A stretch of DNA of 64,000 nucleotides from Enterococcus diestrammenae. GTDB taxonomy: Bacteria > Bacillota > Bacilli > Lactobacillales > Enterococcaceae. The notes under the pieces are model-generated. The model was not told where the DNA came from and ran no database searches. It saw nothing but the letters and a program-made list of their open reading frames with translations. Position numbers and translations under genes: made by a program. The first letter of the stretch is position 1. Every line of letters begins with the position of its first letter. Below, piece by piece: positions 45,111 to 53,970 of the stretch. The stretch is taken from assembly GCF_009933255.1 (NCBI RefSeq), contig NZ_MAEI01000011.1:48381-112380 (forward strand). The letters run 5' to 3'.

Positions 45111-45721
45111 CTTAATCCCTCCCCGTTTGGCAATTGTTCTTCACTGGACAACTGACGAATCACTTGGCAAGGCGTCCCGAAAGCTAGCACATTGGCTGGC
45201 ACGTCTTTAGTCACTAGCGAATGCGCACCAATAACGGTGTTTTCTCCGATAGTTACCCCAGGCAGCACGGTTACACCAGCCCCTAACCACACGTTATCCC
45301 CGATAGTTACCGGTTTATTAAATTGCGCCGCTTGCCGACGTAACTCCGGTGATAAGGGATGCCCCGCTGTACATAAGCTCACATTTGGCCCCATCATCAC
45401 GCGATCCCCGATCATAATTTTCGTATCATCCACCAAAGTTAAATGGGAATTGGCATAAACGCCTTTGCCAAAATAAGTATTTTTGCCCCAATTAGCAGAA
45501 AAGGGTGGTTCAATATAAGAGCCCTCACCAAAGGCTCCTAGTAATTTTTCCAAGATTGCTTGTTTTTCCGCTGTTTTACTAGGCAAGGTATGATTAAACT
45601 GAAACAACAGGTCTCGATAGCCCGCCTGTTCTGCCAATATTTCTTCATTTTCAAAATAGATTTCACCAGAAGCCATCTGTTCCTTGATTGCCTCCGTTTG
45701 TTTACTTTGCATTTCTTTCAC
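45107..45721 (-). CDS. Sugar O-acetyltransferase (maltose/galactoside type)
   Basis: A 204-residue left-handed beta-helix acetyltransferase of the Maa/LacA/NodL group. An N-terminal helical region (MASGEIYFENEEILAEQAG) is followed by hexapeptide repeats such as NTYFGKGVYANSH and GPNVSLCTAGHPLSPELR, which holds the catalytic histidine. Further elements are VWLGAGVTVLPGVTIG and GAHSLVTKDVPANVLAFG. It acetylates non-metabolised sugars in the family model. Start GTG at 45721 behind AGAGGA at five bases. It is coupled to rbsK by a four-base overlap, so a sugar-related function is likely. Confidence 0.88.
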   Translation of the reverse strand: MKEMQSKQTEAIKEQMASGEIYFENEEILAEQAGYRDLLFQFNHTLPSKTAEKQAILEKLLGAFGEGSYIEPPFSANWGKNTYFGKGVYANSHLTLVDDTKIMIGDRVMMGPNVSLCTAGHPLSPELRRQAAQFNKPVTIGDNVWLGAGVTVLPGVTIGENTVIGAHSLVTKDVPANVLAFGTPCQVIRQLSSEEQLPNGEGLR

Positions 45722-46203
45722 CAAAATCCTCTCACTTTTCAAAGACTGCCTTTTTCAGTCGCTATTTTCCTCCGCTATTATACCATGTTTCCCTGCTGAG
45801 ATACGGTTTGAAAAAGAGAAAAAACGAAAGGCTCAAGACATTCTAGCAGCCAAGCATGGTCAGCCCTGGTATGAGATTAGCTAGAAAAGTGACGCTGGCA
45901 TAAAAGCCATTATTCTACACCGAGAACACCAAGCGAAAAAAGGACTGAAGAAGCCCGTTTCCTTTAACATTTGCTAGCAAAGTAGCGACATACCAAACAC
46001 TGGCCTACTCCCTTTGGCCTTTAGAAAACGCAAAATGACAGATCCCCCGCTCATTTAATCTTGGTCTTTAAACTTTTTGGAATTTTGAAAAACAGCTTAA
46101 TTGCTAAAAAAAGAGTGATTCCTGATCAATCATCAGAAACCACTCGCAACTATGACTTACTTCCCTGACTAACTTACTTATTTACAAATCAAAATTTTGA
46201 ACC
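45722..46203. other. Non-coding gap before rbsK operon, possible gene remnant
   Basis: About 480 bases. Plus-strand codons 45798-45884 read RFEKEKKRKAQDILAAKHGQ and continue PWYEIS-stop, protein-like but without a start codon. The terminator of the ABC exporter lies at 46104-46145. Otherwise no signal was recognised. Confidence 0.5.
46104..46145 (-). terminator. Intrinsic terminator of the ABC exporter gene
   Basis: Minus-strand arms GAGTGGTTTCTGAT and GATCAGGAATCACTC, with a few mismatches and a short loop, followed by seven T. Confidence 0.83.
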
Positions 46204-48546
46204 TTAATCTGCCCGCAACGCGATTGCAGCATCTTTTTTCGCTGCCATACGAGCCGGGATATGGCCGCCCAGAATCGTCAAGACAGTGGAGACCACCACC
46301 AAGATTAACGCGTGCCCCAAATCTAGTTGGGCGACATTTTTCAATTCCGTCAACCGATAAATCACGGCATTGATTGGGAAGGTCAAGAGATAAGCAATCC
46401 CGATTCCTAATAATCCGGAAAAAACTCCGAGAATAGCCGTCTCCGCATCAAAGACCCGAGTGATATCTTTTTTGCGGGCCCCTAAAGCTTTTAAGACCCC
46501 GATTTCTTTCGTACGTTCGATTACCGAAGTATAAGTGATGATGGCAATCATAATCATACTGGTAAACAAAGAAATACCTGCAAAAGCGACGAGAACATAA
46601 GTGATAGCATCCATCACCCCTCCTGTCAGTTGGGTCATAGTACCAGCCAAATCAGAATAAATAATCTGTTCTTTTTTTGACTTGCCTGCATTCCATTTGT
46701 CCAAGTAGTCCAAGACTTTCTCTTTGTCTTTGAAGTTATTGGGATAAATCATCATCGAATAAGGCACTTCACTAGCCCCGAGGTAATCCAAGAAATTACT
46801 CTTAGTCGCCTCATCCAACGCTTCATTGCTCATGACATTGACATCACTAGCTTGTTGGGCTTTGACAATTGCTGATTGTTGATTTTCAGCAATCACAGAC
46901 TGGGCTAGACTATCGGAATAAGCAACACCAGGAGCCAATAAATCCATATTAGAAGACGATTTTGCTCGCAAAATCCCAGCGATTGTCAACTCCCGATTGT
47001 CTTTATTGTCATAAACGGCTGCTAAATCTTGGTTAGGAATGAAATTTCCGGTAGGTAACTTCGTATAGTAGGCATCATTGGCAATCAATTTCATCTTAGT
47101 ACCAAGAACATCATCAAAAGCCAGCTTGTCACCATCTGCCACATCAAAGCCCAGATTTTTTAAAGCATTAATGTTGATATTATTACTTTTATCAACCACT
47201 AATACCAAGTCTGTCTCTGCTTCTGGATAGCTTCCTGCTAATAATTTATAGTTGTCCTTAAGAAAGTTGGTTCCGTCTTTTTCCAATTGCTTAGGAAATG
47301 AAGAGACTCCTACCCCAGTCATGGAAGACATCATCGACATCATGGAGCCCGTTTCGGAATTTTCTGGTGCATTGTTGGATAAAGTCACTTGTTGGACTTT
47401 GCCATCCACTTCTCGCATCAAGTTTAAATTGACCAACCGCGTGTAGCCGATATTATTAGACAGTTCCGGATCGATGTCATTGATATAGGCCACGTATTTC
47501 TCGTCCAACTGATTGGTGTGCTGCGCTTTATCGGCATCACTAGTCTTGGCGGTCAGTGTTTTTTCAGAAGGAAAAGTCGCTTTAGCCGTAGTCGAGGCTA
47601 ACCCTTCTGGATCATTATCCGTGGTCACTTTGGTAATAGTGATGGGGAACTTGGCTAAGGCCTCAGACTGGGTAGCATCGATTTGCTTTTGAAAACCATT
47701 GGACAAGGATAAAACTACAGCGATACCAATGATCCCGATACTGGAGGCAAAGGCCGTCAAAAACGTCCGTCCTTTTTTAGTCCGGATATTGTTAAAAGAC
47801 AAATGCAGTGCAGTGCTAAATTTCATCTTGGTATGCTTCAAGTTAAACATATCCGGTTTGGAACGTTCTTTGTGGGGATGGGAATCATGGCGAATCTGAC
47901 CATCAGAAAACTCGATGATACGATCAGCGTATTCTTTTGCCAATTGGGGATTGTGGGTCACCATGATGACCAGCTTTTCTTGTGACAACTCTTGAATCAG
48001 TTTCATGATTTGGACACTAGTCTCTGAATCCAAAGCACCAGTGGGTTCGTCACACAATAAAATATCTGGATCGTTGGCCAACGCTCTGGCAATAGCTACC
48101 CGTTGCATTTGTCCACCAGAAAGCTGGTTTGGCTTCTTGTGCATATGCTCCTTGAGGCCCACCCGTGTCAAAGCTTCTTCAGCTCGCTGCTTTTTCTCTT
48201 CTTTCGAGACGCCACTCAAAGTCATCCCCAACTCCACGTTATCGATGATTCCTAAGTGGCTGATCAGGTTATAGCTTTGGAAGACAAAACCGATGGAATT
48301 ATTGCGATAGGCATCCCAATCGCTATCCTTGAAAGTTTTGGTGGATTTGCCATTGATGACCATATCTCCTGAATCATAATTATCCAAGCCACCAATAACA
48401 TTGAGCATCGTGGTTTTTCCTGAACCACTGGGACCCAAGATAGCGACAAACTCCTGTTTCCGAAAAGCTACCGAAACCCCATCCAAGGCCTTCGTAGTCG
48501 TTTCCCCGGCCTTGTAGTATTTTTTAATATCTTTTAATTCTAACAA
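46204..48546 (-). CDS. MacB-type ABC transporter, ATPase fused to FtsX permease
   Basis: A 780-residue fusion. The ATPase (1 to about 235) has Walker [10 protein letters not shown], the Q-loop FVFQSYNL, signature [15 protein letters not shown], Walker [12 protein letters not shown] and the switch [15 protein letters not shown] membrane helix (about 270-290) is followed by a large extracytoplasmic domain (about 290-640), then three C-terminal FtsX-type helices (about 655-775). This is the mechanotransmission layout of MacB-like exporters. Start TTG at 48546 with AGGAGG eight bases away. It is divergent from a two-component system that probably controls it. Likely roles are peptide or antibiotic resistance, but the substrate is unknown. 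Confidence 0.88.
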   Translation of the reverse strand: MLELKDIKKYYKAGETTTKALDGVSVAFRKQEFVAILGPSGSGKTTMLNVIGGLDNYDSGDMVINGKSTKTFKDSDWDAYRNNSIGFVFQSYNLISHLGIIDNVELGMTLSGVSKEEKKQRAEEALTRVGLKEHMHKKPNQLSGGQMQRVAIARALANDPDILLCDEPTGALDSETSVQIMKLIQELSQEKLVIMVTHNPQLAKEYADRIIEFSDGQIRHDSHPHKERSKPDMFNLKHTKMKFSTALHLSFNNIRTKKGRTFLTAFASSIGIIGIAVVLSLSNGFQKQIDATQSEALAKFPITITKVTTDNDPEGLASTTAKATFPSEKTLTAKTSDADKAQHTNQLDEKYVAYINDIDPELSNNIGYTRLVNLNLMREVDGKVQQVTLSNNAPENSETGSMMSMMSSMTGVGVSSFPKQLEKDGTNFLKDNYKLLAGSYPEAETDLVLVVDKSNNININALKNLGFDVADGDKLAFDDVLGTKMKLIANDAYYTKLPTGNFIPNQDLAAVYDNKDNRELTIAGILRAKSSSNMDLLAPGVAYSDSLAQSVIAENQQSAIVKAQQASDVNVMSNEALDEATKSNFLDYLGASEVPYSMMIYPNNFKDKEKVLDYLDKWNAGKSKKEQIIYSDLAGTMTQLTGGVMDAITYVLVAFAGISLFTSMIMIAIITYTSVIERTKEIGVLKALGARKKDITRVFDAETAILGVFSGLLGIGIAYLLTFPINAVIYRLTELKNVAQLDLGHALILVVVSTVLTILGGHIPARMAAKKDAAIALRAD

Positions 48547-48670
48547 CAATAAAACCTCCTGCTCATTTAAAGCCATCCCTTGTGGTGAGTAAACAATCCC
48601 TTTGATACTTATTGCGTCCAAATTGGGCCAAAAAAGATGTCTGTTCTTCACAGCACTAGATTAACAGCTG

Positions 48671-48697
48671 TTTATGAACTTAAAATGAATTCATAAA
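48671..48697. promoter_or_regulatory. Candidate response-regulator site between ABC exporter and two-component genes
   Basis: On the minus strand TTCAT recurs with 11-base spacing (TTCATTTTAAGTTCAT), and TTTATGAA/TTCATAAA form an inverted repeat spaced by 11 bases. OmpR-family regulators bind such 11-base-phased direct repeats. Confidence 0.45.
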
Positions 48698-48794
48698 AAG
48701 AACTCCTTTCCTGATACATCTAACCACAAAACATGCTACACTCTAACTGCAAATACGTGATGATTTGCGATTATCTTTAGTGAGGAAAACTGAT

Positions 48795-49475
48795 ATGAAT
48801 CAACTATTAGTAATTGAAGACGAACCAAATTTGCTAAAACTTTATCAACGGGTCTTAACTGATCACCACTTTCAAGTCATTACCGCTGAAAATGGCCAGC
48901 AAGCATTAGAAAAATTAGAAACAAACCATGTCGATTTGATCATCACCGATCTGATGATGCCGACACTAGACGGCTTTACCTTTACCCAGCTTCTACGAGA
49001 CGCCGGCTATGACTTGCCAATCTTGATCATCACCGCCAAGGATAGTTTTGCCGACAAAAAACGCGGCTTTCATCTAGGAGCCGATGACTATATGGTCAAA
49101 CCGGTAAACTTAGAAGAAATGCTGCTACGGGTGGAGGCTTTATTGCGCCGAGCCAAAATTGCCCACGAACAAGAACTAACAGTAGGTGGTACCATACTTA
49201 ATCAGCAGCAGTTGACCCTTACGTCTGCTGGTCAGACGATTTTATTGCGGAACAAAGAGTTTCAATTGCTCTTCAAATTGCTGAGCTATCCCAACAAGAT
49301 ATTTACCCGCCAACAGTTAATGGCAGAAATTTGGGGATTAGATAGCGAAACAGATGAACGGACTATCGATGTTCATATCAAGCGTTTACGGCATCAAGTA
49401 AAAGACAATCCTGACTTTTCGATTGTCACGATCCGTGGACTCGGTTATCAGGCGGTGTTTACACATGAAAAATAA
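48795..49475 (+). CDS. OmpR-family response regulator
   Basis: A 226-residue DNA-binding regulator. The receiver domain has acidic residues E8/D9, the phosphoacceptor D52 (DLIITDLMMP), T80 (IITAKD) and K102 (DDYMVKPVN). The C-terminal winged helix (about 130-226) has ILLRNKEFQLLFKLL and DERTIDVHIKRLRHQ, with the last strand TIRGLGYQAVF. The start is the ATG at 48795, thirteen bases after GAGG. It overlaps the histidine kinase by eight bases. Its probable target is the divergent ABC exporter and itself. Confidence 0.94.
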   Translation: MNQLLVIEDEPNLLKLYQRVLTDHHFQVITAENGQQALEKLETNHVDLIITDLMMPTLDGFTFTQLLRDAGYDLPILIITAKDSFADKKRGFHLGADDYMVKPVNLEEMLLRVEALLRRAKIAHEQELTVGGTILNQQQLTLTSAGQTILLRNKEFQLLFKLLSYPNKIFTRQQLMAEIWGLDSETDERTIDVHIKRLRHQVKDNPDFSIVTIRGLGYQAVFTHEK

Positions 49476-50505
49476 AATTTATTCGAAGCTCTGGATCTAT
49501 TTTTCTTGTCTCATTTTTTTCATGCTAGTCTTTTTTGCAATTTTTATTGTCTTTCTTTTGTATTTTCTGATGCAACTCCACGTTGTGACACCTGGCAAAG
49601 GCAACCAACTGCTAGCGTTTAGTCTGCTACTAGCATTCAGTATCTTAGTCGGCACCTTAGCTTCCACCATTGTCAGCCGTCGCATTTTGGCCCCCATCAA
49701 AGAGTTGACCGAAAACATGAGTAAAGTAGCTACCGGTGATTTTTCTGTTCAGGTGAATCCCAGTCAAAAAGTCGAAGAAATTCAACAGCTTTTTAGTGAT
49801 TTCAATCTCATGGTGGCTGAGCTGAACAGTATCGAAACCTTACGCAATGATTTCGTGGCCAACGTCTCTCATGAGTTCAAAACCCCCATCGCTACCATGC
49901 AAGGCTATATCCAACTGCTACAACAAGGCCATCTTTCCGAAGCGGATACCCAAGATTATTATTCCCGTATCGCAGAAGGCGCTCAGCAATTAACAACACT
50001 GAGCAACAATATTTTACGCCTTACTAAGCTAGAAACCCAAAGCATCCCTTTAGAGCAGCAAGTGTTTCGAATTGATGAGCAAATTCGTGAAGTCATCTTA
50101 TTTCTACAACCCCAGTGGGAAGAAAAACAACTGGCTCTTGACCTACACTTGCCACGAACCACCTATCCTGGTAACGAAGAATTATTATACCAAGTCTGGC
50201 TTAACTTGATGGACAATGCCATCAAATATTCTCGACCGAAAGAGACAGTGACCGTATCTTTAGAAGAAGAGCCGCAGCAACTAGTCATTTCCTTCATTGA
50301 CCGAGGGATTGCTATTCCCGCCGATGAAACCAAACGCATTTTTGACAAGTTTTATCAGGGGGATACCAGCCGCAAAACCGCTGGCAATGGCTTAGGCTTA
50401 ACCTTGGTTAAAGAAATCCTGCAACTTCACGAAGGACGCGTAGCAGCCAAAACTCTCGCCAATCAACAAACCTGTTTCACCGTTTACCTACCAAAGAATC
50501 ATTAA
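49468..50505 (+). CDS. Membrane sensor histidine kinase
   Basis: A 345-residue kinase with two membrane helices (about 10-36 and 48-70) and almost no external loop, which suggests sensing inside the membrane. A HAMP domain (about 72-125) follows. The phosphorylation site is H136 in NVSHEFKTPIATMQ. The ATPase has the N box QVWLNLMDNAIKYS and the G2 box GNGLGLTLVKEI. The G1 box reads DRGIAIP, with Ala where most kinases have Gly. Start ATG at 49468 inside the regulator gene. Intramembrane-sensing kinases often pair with ABC exporters and respond to cell envelope stress. Confidence 0.92.
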   Translation, partial: KNKIYSKLWIYFSCLIFFMLVFFAIFIVFLLYFLMQLHVVTPGKGNQLLAFSLLLAFSILVGTLASTIVSRRILAPIKELTENMSKVATGDFSVQVNPSQKVEEIQQLFSDFNLMVAELNSIETLRNDFVANVSHEFKTPIATMQGYIQLLQQGHLSEADTQDYYSRIAEGAQQLTTLSNNILRLTKLETQSIPLEQQVFRIDEQIREVILFLQPQWEEKQLALDLHLPRTTYPGNEELLYQVWLNLMDNAIKYSRPKETVTVSLEEEPQQLVISFIDRGIAIPADETKRIFDKFYQGDTSRKTAGNGLGLTLVKEILQLHEGRVAAKTLANQQTCFTVYLPKNH

Positions 50506-50842
50506 CTCACACCAAATGTGCAAAAACACCAATAAGGTTTAACATCATTCGCAAAGAACTTTGCTTCATTTTCCACCCAAGCTATCGCCCTAGCCCTCGC
50601 ATCCTTATCCAGGTTAATGCGAATAACCGGCCTCATAAGTCCCAAATGTGCCAAACTTCTAACTTAGACAGACAGATTTCTGGTCCAGCTACGGCTATTT
50701 CAATTGCTAGGTCGTTAAAATGCAGCTCTTTCGTGACAGCAATATGGCAGCATGATATGCCTCTTAATTCCTGAACCATCAGCCTTTTCGGCGCTTCATT
50801 TTTTATAAGTTCGTTATCTATCAGAAAAACACAGGGAGCAGA
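50506..50842. other. Non-coding gap between the kinase gene and yjdF
   Basis: About 340 bases between convergent genes. CCAAATGTGC occurs twice (50517 and 50642 areas). TAGCCCTCGCATCCTTA (50590-50606) resembles 43644-43662. The right repeat module is at 50680-50822 and the yjdF terminator follows. No gene is supported. Confidence 0.65.
50680..50822. repeat. Dispersed intergenic repeat, right module at 50.7 kb
   Basis: TGGTCCAGCTACGGCTATTT resembles 15236. CATGATATGCCTCTTAATTC, CTGAACCATCAGCC and TTCATTTTTTATAAGTTCGT match 39.5 and 44.0 kb. It ends TTATCTAT at the A-run of the yjdF terminator. Confidence 0.77.
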
Positions 50843-50862
50843 TTAATGCCCTCTGTGTTTTT
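50824..50862 (-). terminator. Intrinsic terminator of yjdF, overlapping its last codons
   Basis: Arms AAAAACACAG-GG and CC-CTGTGTTTTT around a 13-base loop; the stop codon of yjdF lies in the loop. Confidence 0.78.
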
Positions 50863-51262
50863 CGTGACGTTTCTTTTGTCGGAGTTCAAATTGCTTTTGT
50901 TTTTCTGCTTCCCGTTGTTCACGACTGCTTTTCTTACATTGCAATTTTCCCTCTTCCTGTTGAAGTTTTAGTGCCTGCTGAGCTTTCGTCCCAATACCAA
51001 CCTCAGAGACTTGCTTCTTAGCCAATTTCTGGAGCCGTTTCGGATTAATTCTCCTAGCACTAACAACCTCAGCTGCGATTGTTGAGCTGAATTTCAAGTG
51101 ATGATATTCGGTCAAAACAAAGTCATAAACCTCATAATCTTTGGGCTCTTTCCCAAAGGTTACTTTGGTGACCTCAATCTTGTCCGCATACCTTCTCTCA
51201 AAAACACCAACCCAGAATGGATTTTCGAACAACACAGTCAATGTTGCACTTATCTTCTCCAT
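50843..51262 (-). CDS. yjdF: YjdF family (DUF2992) protein
   Basis: A 139-residue protein of the DUF2992/YjdF family: an N-terminal beta region (SATLTVLFENPFWVGVFERR), YDFVLTEYHHLKFSSTIAAE, then a long basic coiled-coil tail rich in Lys/Arg/Gln/Glu that ends in HEKHRGH. In Bacillus the gene is controlled by a riboswitch sensing azaaromatic compounds; the protein's role is unknown, though RNA binding is plausible from the basic tail. The ATG at 51262 follows GGAGGG by six bases. A matching leader RNA sits upstream. Confidence 0.85.
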   Translation of the reverse strand: MEKISATLTVLFENPFWVGVFERRYADKIEVTKVTFGKEPKDYEVYDFVLTEYHHLKFSSTIAAEVVSARRINPKRLQKLAKKQVSEVGIGTKAQQALKLQQEEGKLQCKKSSREQREAEKQKQFELRQKKRHEKHRGH

Positions 51263-51289
51263 CACAATCCCTCCTTTATCTTAAATAAG

Positions 51290-51371
51290 AAGAAGGGACA
51301 ACCAAGGAGGCAGGTTACTGACGACTGCTGTCGCTCCCGGACTACCTACCGGGACGTGTTTTTATCTTCTA
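51290..51371 (-). promoter_or_regulatory. Candidate yjdF riboswitch (azaaromatic-sensing RNA)
   Basis: The minus-strand leader shows AGAAG/CTTCT closing pairs, then ACACGTCCCGGTAGGTAGTC, CGGGAGCGACAGCAGTCGTC, and AGTAACCTGCCTCCTTGGTT before the yjdF ribosome binding site. The order and composition fit the yjdF motif RNA as I remember it, and the downstream gene is yjdF. A formal covariance-model match has not been made. Confidence 0.7.
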
Positions 51372-51664
51372 TAGATGATTTTATCACGGATTGGCTCATG
51401 AGCGTGAACTATCAAAAAAAATAACAACTCTCTAGCATCAGGAAGGTTCGTTTCACAAAGAAATAGTTGGGATTGCCTAATAGTTTTACAAAAATGGATA
51501 TTTTTCTTAGCTTTCGTAAGATCACATATTCGTTTTTTTCAATTACATTGTAAAAAGTTCGTCATTTAGGGTCCCCTTTCCACTTTGGCACAAAGCCCTT
51601 TTCAACAAGTTTTCTCCAATCTTCTCAAAAGTCGTACAATTATTCAGAAAATTATGAAATCTAG

Positions 51665-51694
51665 TTGACTTATACTAGAAAATTCCCGTATAAT
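51665..51694 (+). promoter_or_regulatory. SigA promoter of the trpXYZ leader
   Basis: TTGACT and TATAAT with an 18-base spacer. Transcription would begin near 51701, giving a leader of about 255 bases. Confidence 0.7.
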
Positions 51695-51700
51695 CTAAGA

Positions 51701-51887
51701 AATCTCTTTGAAAGTTTAAAGAAAAACCATTACAACCTACACCTTTTTTGCGCTACTTTTTGATAGGCTCTCATTTACTAGCGATAATCGCTTACGGTTG
51801 AAAGAAACATAAAAGCAAGCAGCTCTGTTTCATTACCGATGCAACTAACAAAAAAACCATCCAGACAGCCTTTCCGGATGGTTTTTT
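51701..51887 (+). ncRNA. Candidate attenuator leader or small RNA before trpXYZ
   Basis: A promoter at 51665-51694 and an intrinsic terminator at 51851-51887 delimit a transcript of about 187 bases. Internal AGCGA/TCGCT can form a short hairpin near 51780. No T-box consensus and no Trp-rich leader peptide were found. It could be a cis-acting attenuator of unknown ligand or an independent small RNA. Confidence 0.4.
51851..51887 (+). terminator. Intrinsic terminator within the trpXYZ leader
   Basis: Arms AAAAAACCATCC and GGATGGTTTTTT with a 13-base loop, 69 bases upstream of the first structural gene. Confidence 0.88.
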
Positions 51888-51956
51888 CTATATCAAAGTC
51901 TCTAAGTAGTGCAGAATTTGGGTGTAAAAAAGCATAACGAATCGGGGGAATGACAA

Positions 51957-52949
51957 ATGAAAATGAAAAAATGGATGAAAACAGCTTTAGTGACTACCCT
52001 TTTGCTGAGTTTAGTAGCCTGTAGTAATAACGGTAGCAGTCAATCAGCTGGTAGTGAGTCAAACGCGGAAAACGGTAAAAAGAAAGTGGGTGTTCTACAG
52101 TTAGTCGCTCATGCTTCTTTGGACGCCTCATATGAAGGATTCTTAGAAGGGCTAGCAGAAAATGGCTATCCAAAAGAAGCAATCGAGTTAGACTACCAAA
52201 ATGCCCAAAATGACCAAGCCAATTTGAAGTCCATGAGTGAAAAATTGGTCAAAGAAAAACCCGATGTGTTGCTGGCCATCGCTACCCCAGCTGCGCAGGC
52301 TTTGGCTAATGAAACCAAGGACTTGCCGATTACAGTGACAGCTGTCACCGACTTAGTAGGCGCCAAACTCGTGGCCACCAACGAAGCTCCTGGTGGCAAC
52401 CTCACTGGGACCACCGACTGGGCCCCAGTTGAAAAACAAGTGGAATTATTGCTTGCCATCGTACCTGATGCTAAAACTGTTGGAATCGCCTATAACGCTG
52501 GCGAAACCAACTCAAAAATCCAAGCCGAAGCCGCCGAAGCAGCTTTAAAAAAAGCTGGTGTCAAAGCTAAGGTGTTGACTGCTAATACCACCAACGATGT
52601 CCAACAAGTCATCACCAGCTTAGCAAAAGATACTGATGCCATCTACATCCCTACTGACAATACCTTTGCCACGGCTGCACCTGTGGTTGGTGAGGTCGCC
52701 AAGCAGACCAAAACACCAGTCGTGACAGGCTCCGTGGAACAAGTAGACGGTGGCGCTTTGGCAACCTACGGAATCGACTACAAATCTTTAGGCAAGCTCA
52801 CTGGCAAAATGGCCGCCACGATCTTAGATGGGAAAGACCAGCCGGCCAAAATGCCCGTTCAATCAGCCGAGTCCTTTACCTTAGTTGTAAATGAGGAGAT
52901 GGCACAGGCTCTAGGGATTGATCCAAATACGATTCAACAACCAAAGTAA
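51957..52949 (+). CDS. ABC transporter substrate-binding lipoprotein (TrpX-like)
   Basis: A 330-residue lipoprotein. The signal peptide ends with the lipobox LSLVAC (cysteine about residue 22), followed by a Ser/Asn/Gly linker. The remainder is an ABC_sub_bind (PF04392-type) periplasmic-binding-protein fold: VGVLQLVAHASLDASYEGFL, AIATPAAQALANETKD, AVTDLVGAKLV and AIYIPTDNTFATAAPVV. Streptococcal TrpX homologues bind tryptophan or related aromatic amino acids. Start ATG, with GGGGGA seven bases upstream. It is first in a three-gene operon with a permease and an ATPase; the ligand is inferred from family members. Confidence 0.87.
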   Translation: MKMKKWMKTALVTTLLLSLVACSNNGSSQSAGSESNAENGKKKVGVLQLVAHASLDASYEGFLEGLAENGYPKEAIELDYQNAQNDQANLKSMSEKLVKEKPDVLLAIATPAAQALANETKDLPITVTAVTDLVGAKLVATNEAPGGNLTGTTDWAPVEKQVELLLAIVPDAKTVGIAYNAGETNSKIQAEAAEAALKKAGVKAKVLTANTTNDVQQVITSLAKDTDAIYIPTDNTFATAAPVVGEVAKQTKTPVVTGSVEQVDGGALATYGIDYKSLGKLTGKMAATILDGKDQPAKMPVQSAESFTLVVNEEMAQALGIDPNTIQQPK

Positions 52950-53058
52950 AGCCGACCGTAAAAAAATAATTAGTCCCGCCAGTTTCCTTCAGTCGTTGGA
53001 ACAATCCAACTGATTGCTTGGTGGTTCGCGGGAAATTTGAAAGATTTGGGGAATGATT

Positions 53059-53970
53059 ATGAGTATCCAGACGATTTTAGTCCTATTACAATCTGCTTGT
53101 TCGCAGGGTGTTTTGTGGTCCTTACTAGCGTTAGGCGTCTTTTTTACTTACCGTATTTTAGACATTGCTGATTTGACAGCCGAGGGAACTTTCCCATTAG
53201 GCGCCGGGATAGCTGCCTTAGCGATAACTAAGTCCTACTCCCCTTTCCTTGCCTGCTTATTTGCCTTTGCTGGCGGGGTCCTAGCAGGTTTAGCAACGGG
53301 AATTTTTCATACAAAACTAAAAATTCCAGCTTTGTTAGCTGGGATTATCACCATGACCGGTCTTTATTCCATCACCAACCGCGTCATGGGCGCACCCAAT
53401 ATTGCCCTTTTAGGTAGCAATAGTGTTTACACTTGGTTAGAAAATACCGGATTGTCCAAGAACAACGCTACCATTCTTGTGGGAAGTATTTTTGCCTTGT
53501 TAGTAGTCTTGCTTCTTCATTTCTTCTTTAAAACGGAGATTGGACTAGCGATTCGAGCAACCGGTGACAATGACGCCATGAGTGAAGCTAACGGTATCAA
53601 TACTGACAATATGAAGTTAATCGGCTATATGCTATCCAATGGCTGTATCGCCTTGTCAGGGGCATTGATTGCCCAAAACAACGGGTATGCCGACCTTAAC
53701 TCTGGGGTCGGAACAATTGTGATCGGCCTAGCAGCGATTATCATCGCTGAAGTCCTCTTCCGTAATTTACCTTTACTTCCTCGGATGTTGACAATAGTTT
53801 TAGGGGCGATTATCTACCGCTTTATTCTCGCAATCGTCTTTGAATTTGATGTGCAACCACAAGATATCAAACTTTTTAGTGCCTTAATCTTGGTGGTTTG
53901 CCTCTCAGCGCCACAAGTTCGGAGTCGTTTAGCCACCAAAAAAGCAGCCAAAGGAGGTGGTGTCAAATGA
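53059..53970 (+). CDS. ABC transporter permease (TrpY-like)
   Basis: A 303-residue permease of the branched-chain amino acid type (BPD_transp_2) with about eight hydrophobic segments. The N-terminal GVLWSLLALGVFFTYRILDI and DLTAEGTFPLGAGIAAL motif is characteristic of the TrpXYZ/LivH-like group. LAIRATGDNDAMSEANGI is the cytoplasmic coupling segment that contacts the ATPase. Start ATG at 53059 with GGGGA at six bases. Its stop overlaps the ATPase start (ATGA), indicating translational coupling. Confidence 0.88.
   Translation: MSIQTILVLLQSACSQGVLWSLLALGVFFTYRILDIADLTAEGTFPLGAGIAALAITKSYSPFLACLFAFAGGVLAGLATGIFHTKLKIPALLAGIITMTGLYSITNRVMGAPNIALLGSNSVYTWLENTGLSKNNATILVGSIFALLVVLLLHFFFKTEIGLAIRATGDNDAMSEANGINTDNMKLIGYMLSNGCIALSGALIAQNNGYADLNSGVGTIVIGLAAIIIAEVLFRNLPLLPRMLTIVLGAIIYRFILAIVFEFDVQPQDIKLFSALILVVCLSAPQVRSRLATKKAAKGGGVK

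Larger units (their letters stand above)
51263..51956. other. Intergenic control region between yjdF and trpX
   Basis: About 690 bases with the yjdF leader RNA (51290-51371), nothing recognised from 51430 to 51660, then a SigA promoter (51665-51694), a 150-base leader and a terminator (51851-51887) before the transporter start. Confidence 0.65.

Noticed and set aside
51701..51850. T-box riboswitch for the TrpXYZ leader
   Set aside because: The T-box consensus (GGGTGG-x-ACCGCG type) was not found before the terminator.
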